Below, in pieces: positions 26,225 to 35,525 of a stretch of DNA of 60,770 nucleotides. Below the pieces are notes generated by a model that saw only the letters and a list, made by a program, of their open reading frames with translations, was not told the DNA's origin and searched no databases. The stretch spans positions 1-60,770 of the forward strand of contig NZ_FRAX01000019.1 in the NCBI RefSeq assembly GCF_900142465.1, in the 5' to 3' direction. Source of the DNA: Fibrobacter sp. UWH6 (lineage in GTDB: Bacteria > Fibrobacterota > Fibrobacteria > Fibrobacterales > Fibrobacteraceae). Within the stretch, counting starts at the first letter, position 1. Each line of letters starts with the position of its first letter. The position numbers and the translations under genes are program-made.

Positions 26225-27100
26225 TTATTTCTCATCTACGTTTACGGCTACTTTCAATGTGTGATCGCCGCCGCCCGTAATGACGCCCTTTAGGGGGCTT
26301 ACGTCACCGAAGTCTCTTCCCCAGGCGAGGATGATGTGTTCCTCGCCGCCCAGCACATTGTTGGTGGGATCCAGTTCCACCCAACCGTGGCCGGGAATGT
26401 AGGTGCTTGCCCAGGCATGTGTGGCGTCGGCACCTACAAGTTTTGGCTGACCCTCGGGCGGGTGGGTTCGCAGGTAACCGCTTACATAGCGGCACGGCAA
26501 ATGCAGTGACCTTAGGCAACCAATCATCAAGTGGGCGAAATCCTGACAGACGCCTTTGCGCCCGCGAAGAATTTCTTGGGGTTGTGCGCCGATTCTTGTG
26601 GCACCGGGAGTGTACTTGCAATCCGTATAGATGCGGGTCATCAGTTCCTTGGCGGCGTCAAAAATTGGGCGGCCCGGTTCAAAACTTTCCAGCGCGTAGT
26701 TCTTGACAGATTCGTCGAAGTTGGCGAAGGGCGAAGTGTAGGCGTACATGGCCGCGTCCAGAATTTCATCGTTGTTTGGACGTTCCAGAATTTTTGCCAC
26801 TTCTTCCCAGGGCATGGTTTCTCCGGCTTTGGGCGGTTCCTCTTCACGGACTTCTACAACGCCTGTGGTGTTGAATCTGAAATGAGTGTGTTCTTCTTCA
26901 ACGCTAAAGGCGAGAACGCGGTTTCCGAAAATGTCCAACCTTTCCTGGCGTGCCGTAGGATTGGGTTCCACTTCGATATTGTGGCTAATCCAATTCTGCC
27001 GGCTGACCATGCGGGGGAGCATATGGGCCAGGTGATTGCTGTAGAGAACGGGCAGATGGTAATCGTAAACTGTTTCGTGATCGATCTGATATACAGGCAT
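26225..27100 (-). CDS. Transglutaminase-like cysteine protease
   Basis: This 291-residue protein has a transglutaminase N-terminal beta region (YQIDHETVYDYHLPVLYSNH) and a core domain. The Cys-His-Asp triad is visible in GRKGVCQDFAHLMIGCLR (C about 184), DATHAWASTYIPG (H about 228) and WVELDPTNN (D about 243). In bacteria such domains usually cleave, or sometimes transfer, amide bonds rather than crosslinking. Only 1 nt separates its ATG from the stop of the upstream fused ATP-grasp gene, so they are in one operon. No signal peptide is seen, so it is probably cytoplasmic. Confidence 0.92.
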   Translation of the reverse strand: MPVYQIDHETVYDYHLPVLYSNHLAHMLPRMVSRQNWISHNIEVEPNPTARQERLDIFGNRVLAFSVEEEHTHFRFNTTGVVEVREEEPPKAGETMPWEEVAKILERPNNDEILDAAMYAYTSPFANFDESVKNYALESFEPGRPIFDAAKELMTRIYTDCKYTPGATRIGAQPQEILRGRKGVCQDFAHLMIGCLRSLHLPCRYVSGYLRTHPPEGQPKLVGADATHAWASTYIPGHGWVELDPTNNVLGGEEHIILAWGRDFGDVSPLKGVITGGGDHTLKVAVNVDEK

Positions 27101-27101
27101 C

Positions 27102-29597
27102 TTAAACCTCCGACACTTCTGTGGTTGTGGCGTGAATAACTCCTGCGCGAGGAGCGTGGTTCAAGTAGAGCCTGCTTATGATTTCTGCGATATGTTCTAC
27201 ATTCTTTATTTGTTCGTCAACTAGTCTTGTTAAGTTCTCCCTTTGATATCCGATAGTTCCTGCTAACGATTCGATGTTCGCCAGACGAAGATCCGTAAGG
27301 ACTCGCATCAATTCAAGATCCAGAGGCGAGAAGGCGGCTTCTCCCTGGAGGTTTCCTGGCAGGTGTTCCGTTTCTTCACGCAGGCGTGCAATCTGATAGG
27401 CGACGCTTCGCGGATTTGATTCGTCAGACAACAGCAAGTCCAATACCGGCACCACTTGCAAACGGCCGCCGTAGCGACGGTGGTAAGTCATGAGACCGTC
27501 ACCAATTTCAAGTACGGCCTGCAACAGACGCAGGTTTGCAATTTCTTCGGCGGGGGCCGTAGACAGCAGACTTTTAATCAGCTGTAAGGTGCGAATGGCG
27601 CATTCTATCTGTCGACCGATTTCTAGGAATCGCCATTCGTGGCCGCGCGTCATGGAGTCCGCTGCGAGCCCGGCCACGGCAGCACTGTCTGATAAGACTG
27701 CCTTTAGGTAAGGCAACAGTGATGCTGCACCTGCCCCCGCCGGCATTTCTGCAACACCGAATCCGTTCAGGTAAAGCCATAGATCTTCAGAAATTCTGTC
27801 TCGCAACTGAACAGCCAGATCGCGAATTTCTGTCAGTACACATTGCATCCCGTTACGGTTATCCTTTCTCAGGATGAAGTAGCGCAATGCGTTTTCCGGA
27901 TCCTGCGCCATTCTCGCCAGGGATTCATCGGAAAGGCCTGCTTTCAGGATCCAGGGAAGTTCCGGCATTTCTGTCCAGGATTCATCAGACAGTCGCACTG
28001 CAATTCCTCTTGCAATACGAGCCATCATGTTGGAAGCGGACAGGTCCCGGCCGAGGCGATACAAATTCTCAGCAGCGCGGCTGGGCAAATCACCGCCTGC
28101 TCGAGAAGGTGTAATGGCCTGGTCGGCCGGGGCCAGGAGAGAGAAGTGGGCAACAGGTCTTTCGGAAAGCACCCAGATGTCCTTTTCTCCAACATCGCGT
28201 TCAAGGATGTGGGCCTTTGAAATGCTTGCTGCGGCGCTGTTTGCCAAGTTCTTGTCGATGAACTGGAAGATCCCCAGTCCGCCGGGCATTACGGAAGTTT
28301 CCTTTGCTGTGTTTACGGCAAAGAACCTCATCAGCGAAACGGCCGGTTCAATGCTTGCGGAACTGCTGACATCGCCTGGACGGTGTGCTAGAACTGTTGC
28401 CAAGTCTACGGACTTTTCGGCGACCCATTGTTCCGGCGAATTTTCGATAGCCTGCAACAGCGCAAGCTGCGCCGTTGTGGTCATGGAAGCGTATGCCTTG
28501 GGCTCCGGCTCCTTGAAATTTCCAGCGTCCCTAAAGGCTTTCTTGAAAATCCACTTTTCGGGTTCTGCAAGAACACGATCTATATCGTTAGCGTTTCCAA
28601 GCCAGACGGTTTCCACATCCTTCAGGAGCAATTCTTCTCCGAGAAGTTCCTTGCAAATCTCCGGGAGGAAGGGCTTGAACATAGGCGTTTCTAAAACACC
28701 TGTTCCAAGGAAGTTTCCGATGGCCACGTTCCCTGCGCGTACGGTGCTGATCAGGCCCACTGCCCCTTCGCCACTATCAATGCGAAGTTCCAGCGGATCG
28801 CACATGCCATCTTCGACACGACGGAAAATGGTACCGATTTTTTTCAGCCCCATCAAGGTCTTCATGTAGACTTGCAAATTTCGTACGGCCAAGTCGTCGT
28901 TTTCGACCAGGGGGATTCCCAAGTAGCGGGCCAGCATGGCATCTTCGGCACGACGGGGATTGTCCGGCCCCGAGGCCAGAAGCACAACCTTTCCGCTGTC
29001 GCCTCGAGGATCTTGGGCGTTAATATCCTCGTGCATGGCGTCTAAACCATCCAGCAACTTCTTGAAGAAACCTGCCAGACGTTCCGTACGCATGCTGCGG
29101 AATAATTCCGGGAATGCGCGGCTGACGCCAATGCGGTTTTCCAGGGCGCGGCCTAAACCTTCGGGCACTTGCAAATGGTCTGCGATGGCGACGAAGGAGC
29201 CGTCTTCGAGGCGGGCCACATCTGTTGAGGATAGATTCACGAAGATGCCGCCGGCGGGTTTTACCTTCCAGGCCACTTGCATAAAGTCCGGATTGGCGAA
29301 CAACAATGCGGCTGGCAACTTGCCCTTTTTCCACAAAGTCTGATCGCCGTAAATGTCATGGGCCAAGGCGTTAAAAAGCCTGGCTCTCTGAGCAACGCCT
29401 GCTTCCAGGATGCTCCATTCCTCAGACGAAATCACCAAGGGGATGGGGTCGGTACCCTTGTGGCTGCCGCTGGAACTGGACGAAAGATCGTTCTCGTCCA
29501 GAACGTTATGCAAGCGCCTACAACGGTGCTCGAACTCCTCCTTCGACAATGCCGAAAGGGATTTGATAAATGAGTTTTCTGATTCCACACAGTTCAT
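27102..29597 (-). CDS. Fused ATP-grasp and alpha-E protein
   Basis: This is an 831-residue fusion. The N-terminal half is a circularly permuted ATP-grasp module (SALSKEEFEHRCRRL, LEAGVAQRARLFNALAHDIYG, VAIADHLQVPEGLGRALENR, KDIWVLSERPVAHFSLL). The C-terminal half is an alpha-E module (AAENLYRLGRDL, DESLARMAQDPENALRYF, FLEIGRQIECAIRTLQLI). With the separate ATP-grasp and alpha-E proteins downstream, the operon holds two copies of each domain. It is the first gene of the operon and lies just behind a sigma-54 promoter whose predicted transcript start (about 29598) touches the ATG at 29597. Confidence 0.92.
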   Translation of the reverse strand: MNCVESENSFIKSLSALSKEEFEHRCRRLHNVLDENDLSSSSSGSHKGTDPIPLVISSEEWSILEAGVAQRARLFNALAHDIYGDQTLWKKGKLPAALLFANPDFMQVAWKVKPAGGIFVNLSSTDVARLEDGSFVAIADHLQVPEGLGRALENRIGVSRAFPELFRSMRTERLAGFFKKLLDGLDAMHEDINAQDPRGDSGKVVLLASGPDNPRRAEDAMLARYLGIPLVENDDLAVRNLQVYMKTLMGLKKIGTIFRRVEDGMCDPLELRIDSGEGAVGLISTVRAGNVAIGNFLGTGVLETPMFKPFLPEICKELLGEELLLKDVETVWLGNANDIDRVLAEPEKWIFKKAFRDAGNFKEPEPKAYASMTTTAQLALLQAIENSPEQWVAEKSVDLATVLAHRPGDVSSSASIEPAVSLMRFFAVNTAKETSVMPGGLGIFQFIDKNLANSAAASISKAHILERDVGEKDIWVLSERPVAHFSLLAPADQAITPSRAGGDLPSRAAENLYRLGRDLSASNMMARIARGIAVRLSDESWTEMPELPWILKAGLSDESLARMAQDPENALRYFILRKDNRNGMQCVLTEIRDLAVQLRDRISEDLWLYLNGFGVAEMPAGAGAASLLPYLKAVLSDSAAVAGLAADSMTRGHEWRFLEIGRQIECAIRTLQLIKSLLSTAPAEEIANLRLLQAVLEIGDGLMTYHRRYGGRLQVVPVLDLLLSDESNPRSVAYQIARLREETEHLPGNLQGEAAFSPLDLELMRVLTDLRLANIESLAGTIGYQRENLTRLVDEQIKNVEHIAEIISRLYLNHAPRAGVIHATTTEVSEV

Positions 29598-29608
29598 GCA
29601 CTAACAAG

Positions 29609-29624
29609 TGCAAAAGCCGTGCCA
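29609..29624 (-). promoter_or_regulatory. Sigma-54 (-24/-12) promoter of the ATP-grasp operon
   Basis: The minus strand reads TGGCACGGCTTTTGCA, matching the RpoN consensus TGGCACG-N4-TTGCA, with exactly 10 nt between the invariant GG and GC. The identical 16-mer occurs upstream of urtA. It predicts activator- and ATP-dependent transcription of the operon from about 29598. Confidence 0.9.
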
Positions 29625-29749
29625 AAGTCTGTGATGTTTCGATGAAATCGAAAAAAAGCCTAGCCTAAACGCCCCAAGCTTGCTGAACAAATTGCTTTTA
29701 AGACATTTTCCGACAAATTTTTCGTTTTTGACGAGCTGGTAATTTTATC

Positions 29750-29804
29750 GTAAGAATTATGTAGATACAATTCTTGATTGTTTTACATTTCTTGTTTGTA
29801 AAGG
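29750..29804 (-). promoter_or_regulatory. Putative enhancer block A for the sigma-54 promoter
   Basis: This 55-bp block matches 40616-40670 at 43 of 55 positions. It contains GTAGATACA, a TTGA core and TTACA-N9-TGTAA. It lies about 125 bp upstream of the sigma-54 promoter at 29609-29624, within the usual enhancer range. No other feature explains the conservation between two non-coding regions 11 kb apart. Confidence 0.75.
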
Positions 29805-29823
29805 CGTGAAAGAAAGATCTGTT

Positions 29824-30579
29824 TTAACCTTGTATGTTTTGGAAAAAATCCCAGATAGTTTCGCCACGCATGGCTAACGCGCGGATGATTAACCCTTTTT
29901 CCGCAAAAGATGTTCCAATGACGCCGTCAAAGCTTTTGCCCATTTCTCGAACTTTTTCTTTGAGTTGGATAAGCATTTCTTTTTCGGGACTGTACGCAAA
30001 AAACATTCCGTTATGGGTGTAATTGCCCCAAAAGCCGATTTTCGTGTAATCGAATTTTTTAGGATCAATTAGGGTGTGGTCGGCAAAGGCTAAGTGTTCG
30101 CCTACATAAAAGCGGCTCTTGCTCTGGAATTTTTCCATGGCGAAAAATTCGCCCATGCCTGTACGGCCACAAGTGAAAATGTCGGTGTAATAAAATGTTG
30201 CGGAAGGATGAATCTGGACTCTGGCGTTACTTTGATAATTGCTGCCGGCAAAAGGGATTGCCGGATAGGGCATGTAACTGACGCGGGCGTCGGCCCCGAC
30301 GTTGATGTCGATATCCTTGGATGCAATTTTTCCATCGGTATTGAAAACCTTCTCGTAGCTTTGAGAAAGGAAAGTGACGTCGCAACCTTCTTTGAAATCT
30401 AGCTGCAACGAAAAATGGTCTCCGCCGAGAAGTCCGGCAGAGGCCGCCATCATCATGATGTCGGAATGTTTTCCGTTGTGGAACGGGTGCATAACCTTGT
30501 AAGGGGACGTGTAGAATGCGTCCTCGATCTCGGTCATGCCGTTCCGCAGACAAGTCTTTATGCGGAGTGTGCTCTGCAT
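29824..30579 (-). CDS. ureD: Urease accessory protein UreD
   Basis: This is a UreD/UreH-family scaffold for nickel delivery to urease, about 251 residues. The family pattern TEIEDAFYTSPYKVMHPF, AGLLGGDHFSLQLDFKEG, LSQSYEKVFNT and the GRTGMGEFFAME region is present. ATG 30579 is preferred over an upstream TTG (30615), since the conserved region starts right after it; it overlaps the preceding membrane-protein gene by 22 nt. UreD is the last gene of the urea operon rather than adjacent to the structural genes. Confidence 0.88.
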   Translation of the reverse strand: MQSTLRIKTCLRNGMTEIEDAFYTSPYKVMHPFHNGKHSDIMMMAASAGLLGGDHFSLQLDFKEGCDVTFLSQSYEKVFNTDGKIASKDIDINVGADARVSYMPYPAIPFAGSNYQSNARVQIHPSATFYYTDIFTCGRTGMGEFFAMEKFQSKSRFYVGEHLAFADHTLIDPKKFDYTKIGFWGNYTHNGMFFAYSPEKEMLIQLKEKVREMGKSFDGVIGTSFAEKGLIIRALAMRGETIWDFFQNIQG

Positions 30580-30869
30580 AGGTCTCTTGCGGACCAGAGG
30601 AGACGTGCTAACCAAATAACGAGTGCAAGTGCCACTACAGAAACACCCAGGAAGGCGTCGTTCAGCATATCAGCTGCTGCAGGGGTAAAGTATTCTGCAC
30701 CAAGTTCTGCGTATTCAGCGATAGCGTCTACCAGCCACATGAGGGATGCGCCCCAGAACATGTAGCAAAGGGTTGAATACTTCATGGTGTCCTTGCCGTG
30801 TTTTTTCATCTGGTTGAACCAGAGAAGGCTTGCAATGATAGCTGCGAAAACGGTAATGAGTAAAGTCAT
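30558..30869 (-). CDS. Small membrane protein in the urease operon
   Basis: I do not recognise this 103-residue protein. It has about three hydrophobic segments (residues about 2-18, 33-50, 68-92) and a conserved-looking MFWGASLMWLVDAIAEYAELG core. AAGGGGG precedes the ATG, and the gene is packed between another small membrane-protein gene (1-nt gap) and ureD (22-nt overlap), so it is almost certainly translated. Its place among nickel-insertion genes suggests transport of nickel, urea or ammonia, or an assembly role. That is inference from position only. Confidence 0.75.
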   Translation of the reverse strand: MTLLITVFAAIIASLLWFNQMKKHGKDTMKYSTLCYMFWGASLMWLVDAIAEYAELGAEYFTPAAADMLNDAFLGVSVVALALVIWLARLLWSARDLCRAHSA

Positions 30870-30870
30870 T

Positions 30871-31236
30871 TTAAGCCCCCTTGGAATGGTTGACTGTTGC
30901 GTGGCTGCTTGATGGTTTCCGAACCTTTAGGAATATCAAGGAGGCCGCCCACGCCAATGTGACCATGCAAGCCATCCCAACGCCCACAGTGGACATTTCA
31001 TGAATCATGACTTGCGAGGATTCGGGATTCTGTGCTGCAGTCAAGAAAGGGTAGAAAGGTTGAATTTCTCCGTGCCAGAAGTGCTCAAAAGCAAGCAGAG
31101 CGGAACCGCCCCACAGCAATTTTGATAAACGGCGGGGAGCCTGCAACGGGGCTTTATCGGGGAATTTTTTTTCAACCACCAAAGTGACTGCTGTGGTGAT
31201 TAACGCCTCTGCGGCAGGAACAATAAAACATGCCAT
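30871..31236 (-). CDS. Second small membrane protein in the urease operon
   Basis: This is a 121-residue membrane protein of unknown function with about three hydrophobic segments. Possible metal-binding residues lie in LLAFEHFWHGEIQPFYPF (two His and a Glu) and MIHEMSTVGVG. A strong AAAGGAG precedes ATG 31236, 38 nt after ureG. It pairs with the 103-residue protein downstream, and the two may form one complex. The His/Glu placement would suit a metal or proton path, but no known nickel permease signature (such as HX4DH) is present. Confidence 0.75.
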   Translation of the reverse strand: MACFIVPAAEALITTAVTLVVEKKFPDKAPLQAPRRLSKLLWGGSALLAFEHFWHGEIQPFYPFLTAAQNPESSQVMIHEMSTVGVGMACMVTLAWAASLIFLKVRKPSSSHATVNHSKGA

Positions 31237-31274
31237 AAGTGACTCCTTTAAAAAATGGTAAATGTTTCGACGGG

Positions 31275-31883
31275 CTAAATACCTTCAAAAAGTACGGCTT
31301 TCTTGATCCATGCGATGACGTCATCTACACCATCCATGCTCATGAGATTTGTGAATAAGTACTTGCGACCTTCTCGCATCCGTTCGGAATCTCGGGCCAT
31401 GACTTCCAGGCTTGCGCCTACGAGAGGTGCCAAGTCGGTCTTATTGATGACCAGCAGGTCGGAACGCATAACGCCGGGGCCACCCTTACGGGGAATCTTT
31501 TCGCCTTGGGCGACGTCGATAACATAAATGCTTGCGTCGGCCAGGTCGGGGCTGAAGGTGGCCGACAGGTTGTCTCCGCCACTTTCAATAAAAATAATCT
31601 GGACGTCTGGAAACTTGCGGACCATTTCGTCTACGGCTTCCAGGTTCATGGAACAGTCTTCACGAATGGCGGTATGGGGGCATCCTCCAGTTTCTACGCC
31701 GACAATTCTTTCGGGAGGCAGGGCTGAATTCTTGATCAAAAATTCGGCATCTTCCTTGGTGTAAATATCGTTGGTTACTACGCAGATGCTGTATTCCTTA
31801 CTCATCTTGCGGGTAAGTCTTTCAATCAATGCGGTTTTTCCGGATCCAACGGGACCGCCTACGCCAATTTTTACATAACTCAT
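31275..31883 (-). CDS. ureG: Urease accessory GTPase UreG
   Basis: This is a SIMIBI-class GTPase of 202 residues that powers nickel transfer to urease. The P-loop [17 protein letters not shown] (residues about 7-23), the nickel-binding [13 protein letters not shown] and the guanine-specificity NKTDLAP are all present. The length is standard. It is followed, unusually, by two unknown membrane-protein genes before ureD. Confidence 0.97.
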   Translation of the reverse strand: MSYVKIGVGGPVGSGKTALIERLTRKMSKEYSICVVTNDIYTKEDAEFLIKNSALPPERIVGVETGGCPHTAIREDCSMNLEAVDEMVRKFPDVQIIFIESGGDNLSATFSPDLADASIYVIDVAQGEKIPRKGGPGVMRSDLLVINKTDLAPLVGASLEVMARDSERMREGRKYLFTNLMSMDGVDDVIAWIKKAVLFEGI

Positions 31884-31893
31884 ATTTTGCTCA

Positions 31894-32586
31894 TTAACTC
31901 ATATAAAGTCGGGAATAAAGTTCTTCGTGTTTCATTCCTGCAATATCCATGCCAGTTCCGCCTACGCCCAAGTCATCCATGTCCAGCGTGCAGGCTCGCT
32001 GAACGGCTTGGATGATTTTCTTTTGGGAATTGCTTAAAATCCTTTGGCCGACCATCTGACTTAGAGGGATCATCTTGACGCCGTTTGTGACAATGGCGTT
32101 TAGCAAGCTGTAGGTGTAAATGCTTGCGGCTTCTTCCTTGTTTAAACCGATGTCGTTTGCGAAGAGACCGATTGCAATGGCGTGGTTTCCGATGCAAGAG
32201 CCATTTTTTAAAACTTCATCTCGATAAAAGTCCAGAGATGGAAAGCAGTTGTTTTTTGCACCTTCAAATTCGCCATAGATTTTTAAAAATCTGCTGCAGA
32301 GTTTTTTGGAACCTGTGCGAACTTCTTCTGGAGCCTTTAGGGCCATGGAAAGGCTGTCTAGATTTTTAATGAAACTTATGTCATCGGCGTGGTCGAAGCT
32401 GAGAATCATGACCCCTAAATCATTGTAGGGGAGTACATTCAAAAAGCTAGAAACGTATTCTTGAAGGGTTTCTCCGTTTGTGATGGTCTTGTTAGCAATC
32501 AAAGTTTCAAGACCATTGGAGAGTGTGAACGCTCCAATGGGAAAGAGGCTATCGCAAACTTGAATCATCCGGAGAGTGGCTAGCAT
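31894..32586 (-). CDS. ureF: Urease accessory protein UreF
   Basis: This 230-residue all-helical protein has the UreF opening [19 protein letters not shown] and [11 protein letters not shown]. UreF binds UreD-urease and regulates UreG GTPase activity. It lies 8 nt after ureE. The sequence is divergent in the middle, but its order in the operon leaves little doubt. Confidence 0.92.
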   Translation of the reverse strand: MLATLRMIQVCDSLFPIGAFTLSNGLETLIANKTITNGETLQEYVSSFLNVLPYNDLGVMILSFDHADDISFIKNLDSLSMALKAPEEVRTGSKKLCSRFLKIYGEFEGAKNNCFPSLDFYRDEVLKNGSCIGNHAIAIGLFANDIGLNKEEAASIYTYSLLNAIVTNGVKMIPLSQMVGQRILSNSQKKIIQAVQRACTLDMDDLGVGGTGMDIAGMKHEELYSRLYMS

Positions 32587-32594
32587 ATTCAGTT

Positions 32595-33104
32595 CTAATG
32601 ATGGTGCTCGTGATGATGGCCATGCTCATGATGGTCATGGTCGTGGCTATGGGAGTGACCGTTACTTGCACCGTGTGCCTTGCAGACGATGTAGTCAGAA
32701 AAAACATCTTCTACAATCTGAGGGAGAAATCCCAAACGGACTAGGTATTCGAAGGTGGGCTCGTCATAAGGAATGGTGACATCCTTTTCTGTAATTTGCA
32801 GGGAAAGATGCCTGTTACCCAATTCAAATCCAAGGCGTCCCATTTCTTCCATAGTCTTGACGGGAATGCGAACCAGTTTTGTCTTGTTGATCTTTACAGC
32901 GTAAATTTTATCGGGACTGACGGCGAGAACATCGCCATCAGAAAGGGATTCCTCAATCTGAATTCCCAATTCGGTTCCGTCATCGGCAACTTTAAAAATA
33001 CGATGCTTGTCCAGTTCAAACCATTCGAATGGAACGAACACAACTGTTTTTGAAGGAACTTCGTTTCCGTGATGGATGTTTCCGAGAATTTTATCGGCAA
33101 TCAT
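32595..33104 (-). CDS. ureE: Urease nickel metallochaperone UreE
   Basis: This is a 169-residue UreE with the usual N-terminal peptide-binding domain and the C-terminal metal domain (IPYDEPTFEYLVRLGF, VSDYIVCKAHG variants). It ends in a strongly His-rich tail with 13 histidines in the last 21 residues. Such a tail stores nickel, as in the Klebsiella-type UreE. A good AAGGAGTC precedes the ATG. Confidence 0.95.
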   Translation of the reverse strand: MIADKILGNIHHGNEVPSKTVVFVPFEWFELDKHRIFKVADDGTELGIQIEESLSDGDVLAVSPDKIYAVKINKTKLVRIPVKTMEEMGRLGFELGNRHLSLQITEKDVTIPYDEPTFEYLVRLGFLPQIVEDVFSDYIVCKAHGASNGHSHSHDHDHHEHGHHHEHHH

Positions 33105-33128
33105 TTTTTGACTCCTTGCAGATTGCTT

Positions 33129-34841
33129 TTAGAAAAGGAAGTACCTTCTTGCAAGAGAAAGCTCTGTGGCGGCTTCGCAGGTGATTCTTTCGCCATCCAC
33201 CTTTACAGTGTAGGTTTCAGGATCTACTTCCAGCTTTGCGATGCGGTCGTTGTGAACCATGTCCTTCTTGCCGATGTTTCGACAGTTGCTTACGGGGAGG
33301 ACCATTCTTTCGAGGCCCAGTTCTTCCTTGATGCCATTTGCAAAAGCGTATTCCGAAACGAAGGTGATGCAGGTTTTTGCTAAAGCCTTGCCGTGGGCAC
33401 CGAACATATCGGTATACACAACTGGCTCTGGGGTGGGAATGCTGGCATTGGCATCGCCCATTTTGGATGCGCAAATAAAACCATTCTTCAGGATCATTTC
33501 GGGCTTGGCTCCGAACATGTCGGGGCGCCAAAGGACAAGGTCTGCGATTTTGCCAACCTCTACGGAACCAACGTACTTTGAAATGCCGTGGGTAATGGCC
33601 GGGTTGATGGTATACTTGGCAATGTAACGCTTGATGCGATTGTTGTCGTTGCGTTCGCAGTCGGTGTCGAGAGTACCGCGTTGTTTTTTCATTTTGTCTG
33701 CGGTTTGCCAAGTACGGGTGATCACTTCACCTACGCGGCCCATGGCCTGAGAATCAGAACTCATCATGGAGAAAATTCCCATGTCGTGAAGAATGTCTTC
33801 GGCGGCGATGGTTTCCGGACGAATTCTTGAATCCGCAAAAGCCACATCTTCTTTATTGTTCTTGTCCAGATGGTGGCAAACCATCAACATGTCCAGATGC
33901 TCGTCAATGGTATTTCTCGTGAAGGGCATTGTCGGATTTGTTGAAGATGGCAAGACGTTTTCGAAGGCGGCTGCGCGAATGATGTCGGGAGCGTGTCCAC
34001 CGCCAGCACCTTCCGTATGGTAGGTGTGGATGGTGCGTCCCTTAAAGGCTGAGATGGTATCTTCTACGAAGCCGCCTTCGTTTAATGTATCCGTGTGGAT
34101 GGAAACCTGGACGTCGAATTCATCCGCGACGCCTAGGCAAGTGTCAATAGCCTTGGGAGTGGAACCCCAGTCTTCGTGAAGCTTCAGGCCTGCAGCTCCT
34201 GCACGCACCTGTTCTCTCAAGGTTTCTGCACAGGATCCATTTCCCTTGCCGAGGAAGGCTAAGTTGACGGGTAAATCTTCTGCTGCTTCCAGCATCTTGT
34301 GAATGTTGAATGCGCCGGGCGTACAAGTGGTAGCGTTGGTTCCGTCAGCAGGGCCTGTGCCGCCACCAATCATGGTGGTGACGCCGCTATAAAGAGCTGT
34401 ACGAACTTGTGTGGGAGAGATAAAGTGAATGTGGGTGTCGATACCGCCGGCAGTCAAGATCAGGCCTTCGCCAGCAATGGCTTCGGTGGAACTGCCGATG
34501 ATCATGCCTGGGGTAACGCCATCCATCATGTGGGGGTTGCCGGCTTTTCCGATGCCAGCAATTTTTCCGTCCTTAATGCCTATGTCGGCCTTGAAAATAC
34601 CAGTGGCGTCAATGACAAGCGCGCTTGTAATGACAGTGTCTAGGCATTCGTCATCCTTAAAGGGAACTGCCTGGCCCATGCCATCTCGCAATGATTTTCC
34701 GCCACCGAATTTGGCTTCGTCACCGTAAACGCAATAATCCTTTTCTACTTCTACAATAAGGGAGGTATCTGCAAGACGGATGCGGTCGCCTACGGTGGGA
34801 CCGTACATTTGAGCGTAATCTTTTCTGGAAATCTTGTACAT
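33129..34841 (-). CDS. ureC: Urease alpha subunit UreC
   Basis: This is the catalytic subunit, 570 residues. The nickel site is complete: [10 protein letters not shown] (two His), GLKLHEDWG (carbamylated Lys and His), [24 protein letters not shown] and SSDSQAMGR (Asp). The flap MVCHHLD supplies the general-acid His. It hydrolyses urea to ammonia and carbamate. The start is ATG 34841 ([16 protein letters not shown]), one nt after the ureAB stop; an in-frame extension further upstream overlaps ureAB and is rejected. Confidence 0.98.
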   Translation of the reverse strand: MYKISRKDYAQMYGPTVGDRIRLADTSLIVEVEKDYCVYGDEAKFGGGKSLRDGMGQAVPFKDDECLDTVITSALVIDATGIFKADIGIKDGKIAGIGKAGNPHMMDGVTPGMIIGSSTEAIAGEGLILTAGGIDTHIHFISPTQVRTALYSGVTTMIGGGTGPADGTNATTCTPGAFNIHKMLEAAEDLPVNLAFLGKGNGSCAETLREQVRAGAAGLKLHEDWGSTPKAIDTCLGVADEFDVQVSIHTDTLNEGGFVEDTISAFKGRTIHTYHTEGAGGGHAPDIIRAAAFENVLPSSTNPTMPFTRNTIDEHLDMLMVCHHLDKNNKEDVAFADSRIRPETIAAEDILHDMGIFSMMSSDSQAMGRVGEVITRTWQTADKMKKQRGTLDTDCERNDNNRIKRYIAKYTINPAITHGISKYVGSVEVGKIADLVLWRPDMFGAKPEMILKNGFICASKMGDANASIPTPEPVVYTDMFGAHGKALAKTCITFVSEYAFANGIKEELGLERMVLPVSNCRNIGKKDMVHNDRIAKLEVDPETYTVKVDGERITCEAATELSLARRYFLF

Positions 34842-34842
34842 G

Positions 34843-35523
34843 TTAAGCTCCCGTAAAACCAGAGGTTGATGCTCTGCCAAATGCAGCCGTTTTTACGAAT
34901 TCATCATCCATAGGGCCTTCTACTAGACCGTTCAATCCATGACCTTCGCGGCTACCACCGATTTCAACCAGGTTTACGGTCTTTGTTTCGCCGGGTTCAA
35001 AACGTACTGCGGTTCCCGCGGGTACATCAAGACGCATGCCATAGGCTGCCATGCGATTGAAATCCAGTTTTTTGTTGACTTCAAAGAAGTGAAAATGGGA
35101 ACCTACTTGAACTGGGCGGTCTGCCGTATTGGTAACATCTAGAGTAAGTGTTCTCTTGCCCGCATTCAGTTCGATGAAACCTTCCTCCACGAGAACTTCG
35201 CCAGGAATCAATTTCCCGGTAGCAGGAATTGGATCGTGTACGGTAACTAGCTTTGTTCCGTCAGGGAATGTGGCTTCCAGCTGAACTTCATGAATCATTT
35301 CTGCGACGCCGTCCATCACCTGTTCGGCTGTCAGCATCTTTCGACCCTCGGACATCAATTCTGCAACGGTCTTGCCATCTCGAGCCAATTCCAATAACTT
35401 GCTGGAAATGTAGGCGATGGCTTCCGGATAATTCAGTTTCAGTCCGCGTTGCAGTCTTTCGCTTGCAACAATGCCTGCATAGTGCAGCATCAACTTTTCA
35501 GTTTCTCTAGGAGTTAAATGCAT
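34843..35523 (-). CDS. ureAB: Fused urease gamma/beta subunit
   Basis: This 226-residue protein joins UreA and UreB. Residues 1-100 are the gamma subunit ([49 protein letters not shown]). From about 105 the beta subunit follows ([44 protein letters not shown]). A fused gamma-beta subunit is known from Helicobacter and some actinobacteria. The urtE stop lies 2 nt upstream. Confidence 0.96.
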   Translation of the reverse strand: MHLTPRETEKLMLHYAGIVASERLQRGLKLNYPEAIAYISSKLLELARDGKTVAELMSEGRKMLTAEQVMDGVAEMIHEVQLEATFPDGTKLVTVHDPIPATGKLIPGEVLVEEGFIELNAGKRTLTLDVTNTADRPVQVGSHFHFFEVNKKLDFNRMAAYGMRLDVPAGTAVRFEPGETKTVNLVEIGGSREGHGLNGLVEGPMDDEFVKTAAFGRASTSGFTGA

Positions 35524-35525
35524 AA

